A DNA stretch of 15,877 nt from assembly GCA_947626705.1 (NCBI GenBank), contig CANQTJ010000022.1:1-15877 (forward strand). The letters run 5' to 3'. Under the pieces are notes generated by a model. The model was given only the letters and a program-made list of their open reading frames with translations, was not told where the DNA came from and did no database searches. Shown piece by piece: positions 13,921-15,877 of this stretch; positions within the stretch are counted from its first letter, which is position 1, and each line of letters opens with the position of its first letter. A program made the position numbers and the translations under genes. This stretch comes from an uncultured Clostridia bacterium (lineage in GTDB: Bacteria; Bacillota; Clostridia; TANB77; CAG-508).

Positions 13921-14988
13921 ATGTGGATAAAAAAAATAAAAATAAAAAATTTTAGAAATTATAAAGAAGAAAATATTAATTTAGAAAAAAATATAAATAT
14001 TTTTTATGGGGAAAATGCACAAGGAAAAACAAATATAATTGAATCTATTTTTTTATGTAGTTTAGGAAAATCTTTTAGAGCAAAAAAAGATATAGAGATG
14101 ATAAAATTAAATGAAAAAAATTCAATTGTAGAAATAGAATATCAAAAGAAAGATAGAGATGGAAAAATAAAAATAGAATTAGGTAACAAAAAAAATATTT
14201 ATATAAATGAAATAAAAATAAATAAACTAAGCGAGTTATTAGGAAAAATAAATATTGTTATTTTTACACCAGATGATATAAATATTTTAAAAGGTGGTCC
14301 ACAAAATAGAAGAAGATTTTTAGATATAATGATTAGTCAATTAAGGCCCAATTATATGCATACTTTAAGTTTATATTTAAAAACCATAGAACAAAGAAAT
14401 AAATATTTAAGACAAATAAAAGAAGAAAATAAAGATGAAAATTTATTAGATATATGGGATGAAAAATTATGTGATTATGCAATAAAAATATATGAATATA
14501 GAAATGAATTTATAAATAAAATAATTGATAAAATAAAAAATATTCATTATAATATAACAAATAAAAAAGAAGACATAAATTTAGAATATATAACAGAATG
14601 TAAAAATAAAAATGAATTTTTAAATTTATTAAAACAAAGAAGAAAATTAGATATTATAAAAGGTTTTACAACAAAAGGTATACATAGAGATGATTTTGTG
14701 ATATATATAAATAATAAAGAAATAAATATATATGGATCTCAAGGACAAAATAGAACAGCAATGCTTTCATTAAAATTAGCAGAACTTGAAGTAATTAATG
14801 ATGAAATAGGGGAATATCCAATTTTATTATTAGATGATTTTATGTCAGAATTAGATAAAACTAGAAGAAAAAATTTTTTAAAAAATATTAAAGATACACA
14901 AGTAATAATTACAGGAACTGAAAAATTAGATATTGAAAATTTAAATTATTTGGAATATAATGTGTCTAACGGAAAAGTTTTAAAATAA
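13921..14988 (+). CDS. recF: DNA replication and repair protein RecF
   Basis: A 355-residue SMC-like ABC ATPase that, with RecO and RecR, helps load RecA on gapped DNA. Walker A GENAQGKTN is at residues 30-38, the FTPDDINILKGGPQNRRRFLD segment at 115-135, the ABC signature SQGQNR at 273-278 and Walker B ILLLDDFMSELD at 301-312. I chose ATG 13921 with GGAG 6 bases upstream; an in-frame TTG at 13909 overlaps that ribosome binding site and is rejected. A perfect DnaA box covers the start codon. Codon use is extreme for Lys AAA and Ile ATA, more A-rich than dnaA or gyrB. gyrB follows after 17 bp. Confidence 0.96.
   Translation: MWIKKIKIKNFRNYKEENINLEKNINIFYGENAQGKTNIIESIFLCSLGKSFRAKKDIEMIKLNEKNSIVEIEYQKKDRDGKIKIELGNKKNIYINEIKINKLSELLGKINIVIFTPDDINILKGGPQNRRRFLDIMISQLRPNYMHTLSLYLKTIEQRNKYLRQIKEENKDENLLDIWDEKLCDYAIKIYEYRNEFINKIIDKIKNIHYNITNKKEDINLEYITECKNKNEFLNLLKQRRKLDIIKGFTTKGIHRDDFVIYINNKEINIYGSQGQNRTAMLSLKLAELEVINDEIGEYPILLLDDFMSELDKTRRKNFLKNIKDTQVIITGTEKLDIENLNYLEYNVSNGKVLK
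13922..13930 (-). other. Perfect DnaA box overlapping the recF start codon
   Basis: TGTGGATAA (TTATCCACA on the minus strand) spans bases 2-10 of recF and encodes part of Met-Trp-Ile-Lys. With the boxes at 13409-13440 and 13850-13858 it makes a third DnaA-box group. Confidence 0.65.
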
Positions 14989-15005
14989 AAATTAGGAGGA
15001 TTACA

Positions 15006-15877
15006 ATGGAAAAATTTGATCATAAATATGGGGCTGAACAAATACAAGTATTAGAAGGTCTAGAAGCCGTAAGAAAAAGACCAGGAATGTATATAGGTAG
15101 TACTTCCGTAAGAGGACTTCATCACATGGTATATGAAATAGTTGATAATGGAGTAGATGAAGCTTTAGCGGGTTACTGTACAGAAATAAATGTTGTTATA
15201 GAACCAGGAAATATAATATCTGTTCAAGATAATGGTAGAGGAATACCTGTAGAAATACATCCTAAAACAAAAATATCTACAGCAGAAACTGTATACACAG
15301 TTTTACATGCAGGAGGAAAATTTGGAGGAGATAGTGGATATAAAGTTTCTGGAGGTCTTCATGGAGTAGGTGCATCTGTTGTAAATGCTCTATCTGATTG
15401 GACTGAAGTTACAATTGAAAGAGATGGCGGATTATATCAAATGAGCTTTGAAAAAGGAAAGACAGTAAAAAAATTAGAAAAAATAGGAAATTCTAACAAA
15501 ACAGGAACTTTAGTAAGATTTTTAGCAGATAATACAATATTTGAAAGTTTAGATTATGAATATGAAGTTTTAGAAAAAAGACTTAGGGAAATTGCTTTCT
15601 TAACAAAAGGATTAAAAATAACTATAGAAGATAAAAGAGATGAAGATAATATAAAAAAATCAGAATTTTGTTATGAAGGTGGATTAATATCATTTGTCGA
15701 ATTTTTAAATAAAAACAAAGAAAAAATACACCCAAATCCTATATATATAGAAAAAACGGGAGAAGTACCAGTTGAAATTGCAATACAATATACAACAACA
15801 TATAATGAAAATATATATACATTTGTAAATAATATAAATACAGTAGAAGGCGGAACTCATTTAGAAGGATTAAAAAG
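15006..15877 (+). CDS. gyrB: DNA gyrase subunit B GyrB (N-terminal part, cut by the window end)
   Basis: The first 290 codons of the ATPase subunit of DNA gyrase, which introduces negative supercoils. The reading frame is open to the last base. The opening EQIQVLEGLEAVRKRPGMYIG (11-31) is typical. GHKL ATPase motifs follow: YEIVDNGVDEALAG (43-56, catalytic Glu44 and Mg-binding Asn48), VQDNGRGIP (73-81, adenine-contacting Asp75) and GGLHGVGASVVNALS (116-130). The transducer domain begins at about 220, and NNINTVEGGTHLEG lies near the end. Start ATG 15006 has AGGAGG 6 bases upstream. The position right after recF favours GyrB over ParE. No remB/DUF370 gene lies between recF and gyrB. Confidence 0.96.
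   Translation, partial: MEKFDHKYGAEQIQVLEGLEAVRKRPGMYIGSTSVRGLHHMVYEIVDNGVDEALAGYCTEINVVIEPGNIISVQDNGRGIPVEIHPKTKISTAETVYTVLHAGGKFGGDSGYKVSGGLHGVGASVVNALSDWTEVTIERDGGLYQMSFEKGKTVKKLEKIGNSNKTGTLVRFLADNTIFESLDYEYEVLEKRLREIAFLTKGLKITIEDKRDEDNIKKSEFCYEGGLISFVEFLNKNKEKIHPNPIYIEKTGEVPVEIAIQYTTTYNENIYTFVNNINTVEGGTHLEGLK

Noticed and set aside
1..15877. tRNA, rRNA, riboswitch, prophage or transposase genes
   Set aside because: None was recognisable by eye; the coding content is the standard origin-flanking housekeeping set.

Overview
The window is the chromosomal replication-origin region of a very AT-rich Bacillota, most likely a Clostridia-type organism. The evidence is the gene order rpmH-rnpA-yidD-yidC-jag-mnmE-mnmG-rsmG-parA-parB running left and dnaA-dnaN-recF-gyrB running right. 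A DUF4446 gene follows parB, which is typical of Clostridia. Codons are A/T-ended, and Shine-Dalgarno sites are mostly strong GGAGG-like. All genes point away from an origin near 10.1-12.2 kb, so every one is on its leading strand.

Left arm (minus strand, read from 10106 down to 1): rpmH has a consensus promoter and is followed by a terminator. Next come rnpA, yidD, yidC and jag, a ribosome/RNase P/membrane-insertion cluster that ends at a hairpin terminator. mnmE stands alone; mnmG and rsmG follow after a 460-bp spacer (tRNA wobble-U and 16S rRNA modification). After a hairpin and a 438-bp spacer come parA, parB and a DUF4446 gene, which end at a perfect 16-bp-stem terminator. There is no noc gene between rsmG and parA, and I saw no canonical parS site.

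Origin: DnaA-box clusters lie on both sides of dnaA. The upstream cluster (10257-10467) has four TTTTCCACA-type boxes and two perfect TTATCCACA boxes, with the divergent rpmH and dnaA promoters. The downstream cluster (11940-12105) ends in two abutting boxes, followed at once by DnaA-trio-like triplets (12110-12127) and an all-A/T stretch. This matches the basal unwinding system known from Bacillus subtilis, so unwinding probably starts just before dnaN.

Right arm: dnaN (sliding clamp) ends at an 18-bp hairpin. About 560 bp of extremely A-rich, almost C-free DNA follows, holding further DnaA boxes and an exact 41-bp direct repeat. The S4-domain gene (yaaA/rlbA) often found here in Bacillota is absent. 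recF follows, with a perfect DnaA box across its start codon, and then gyrB, which runs off the window end without an intervening remB/DUF370 gene.

The coding content is ordinary housekeeping. The unusual material is non-coding: the three-part DnaA-box layout, the A-rich repeat spacer, a 147-bp element bounded by inverted repeats beside parA, and a structured, stop-free block between jag and mnmE. I found no convincing new gene system.
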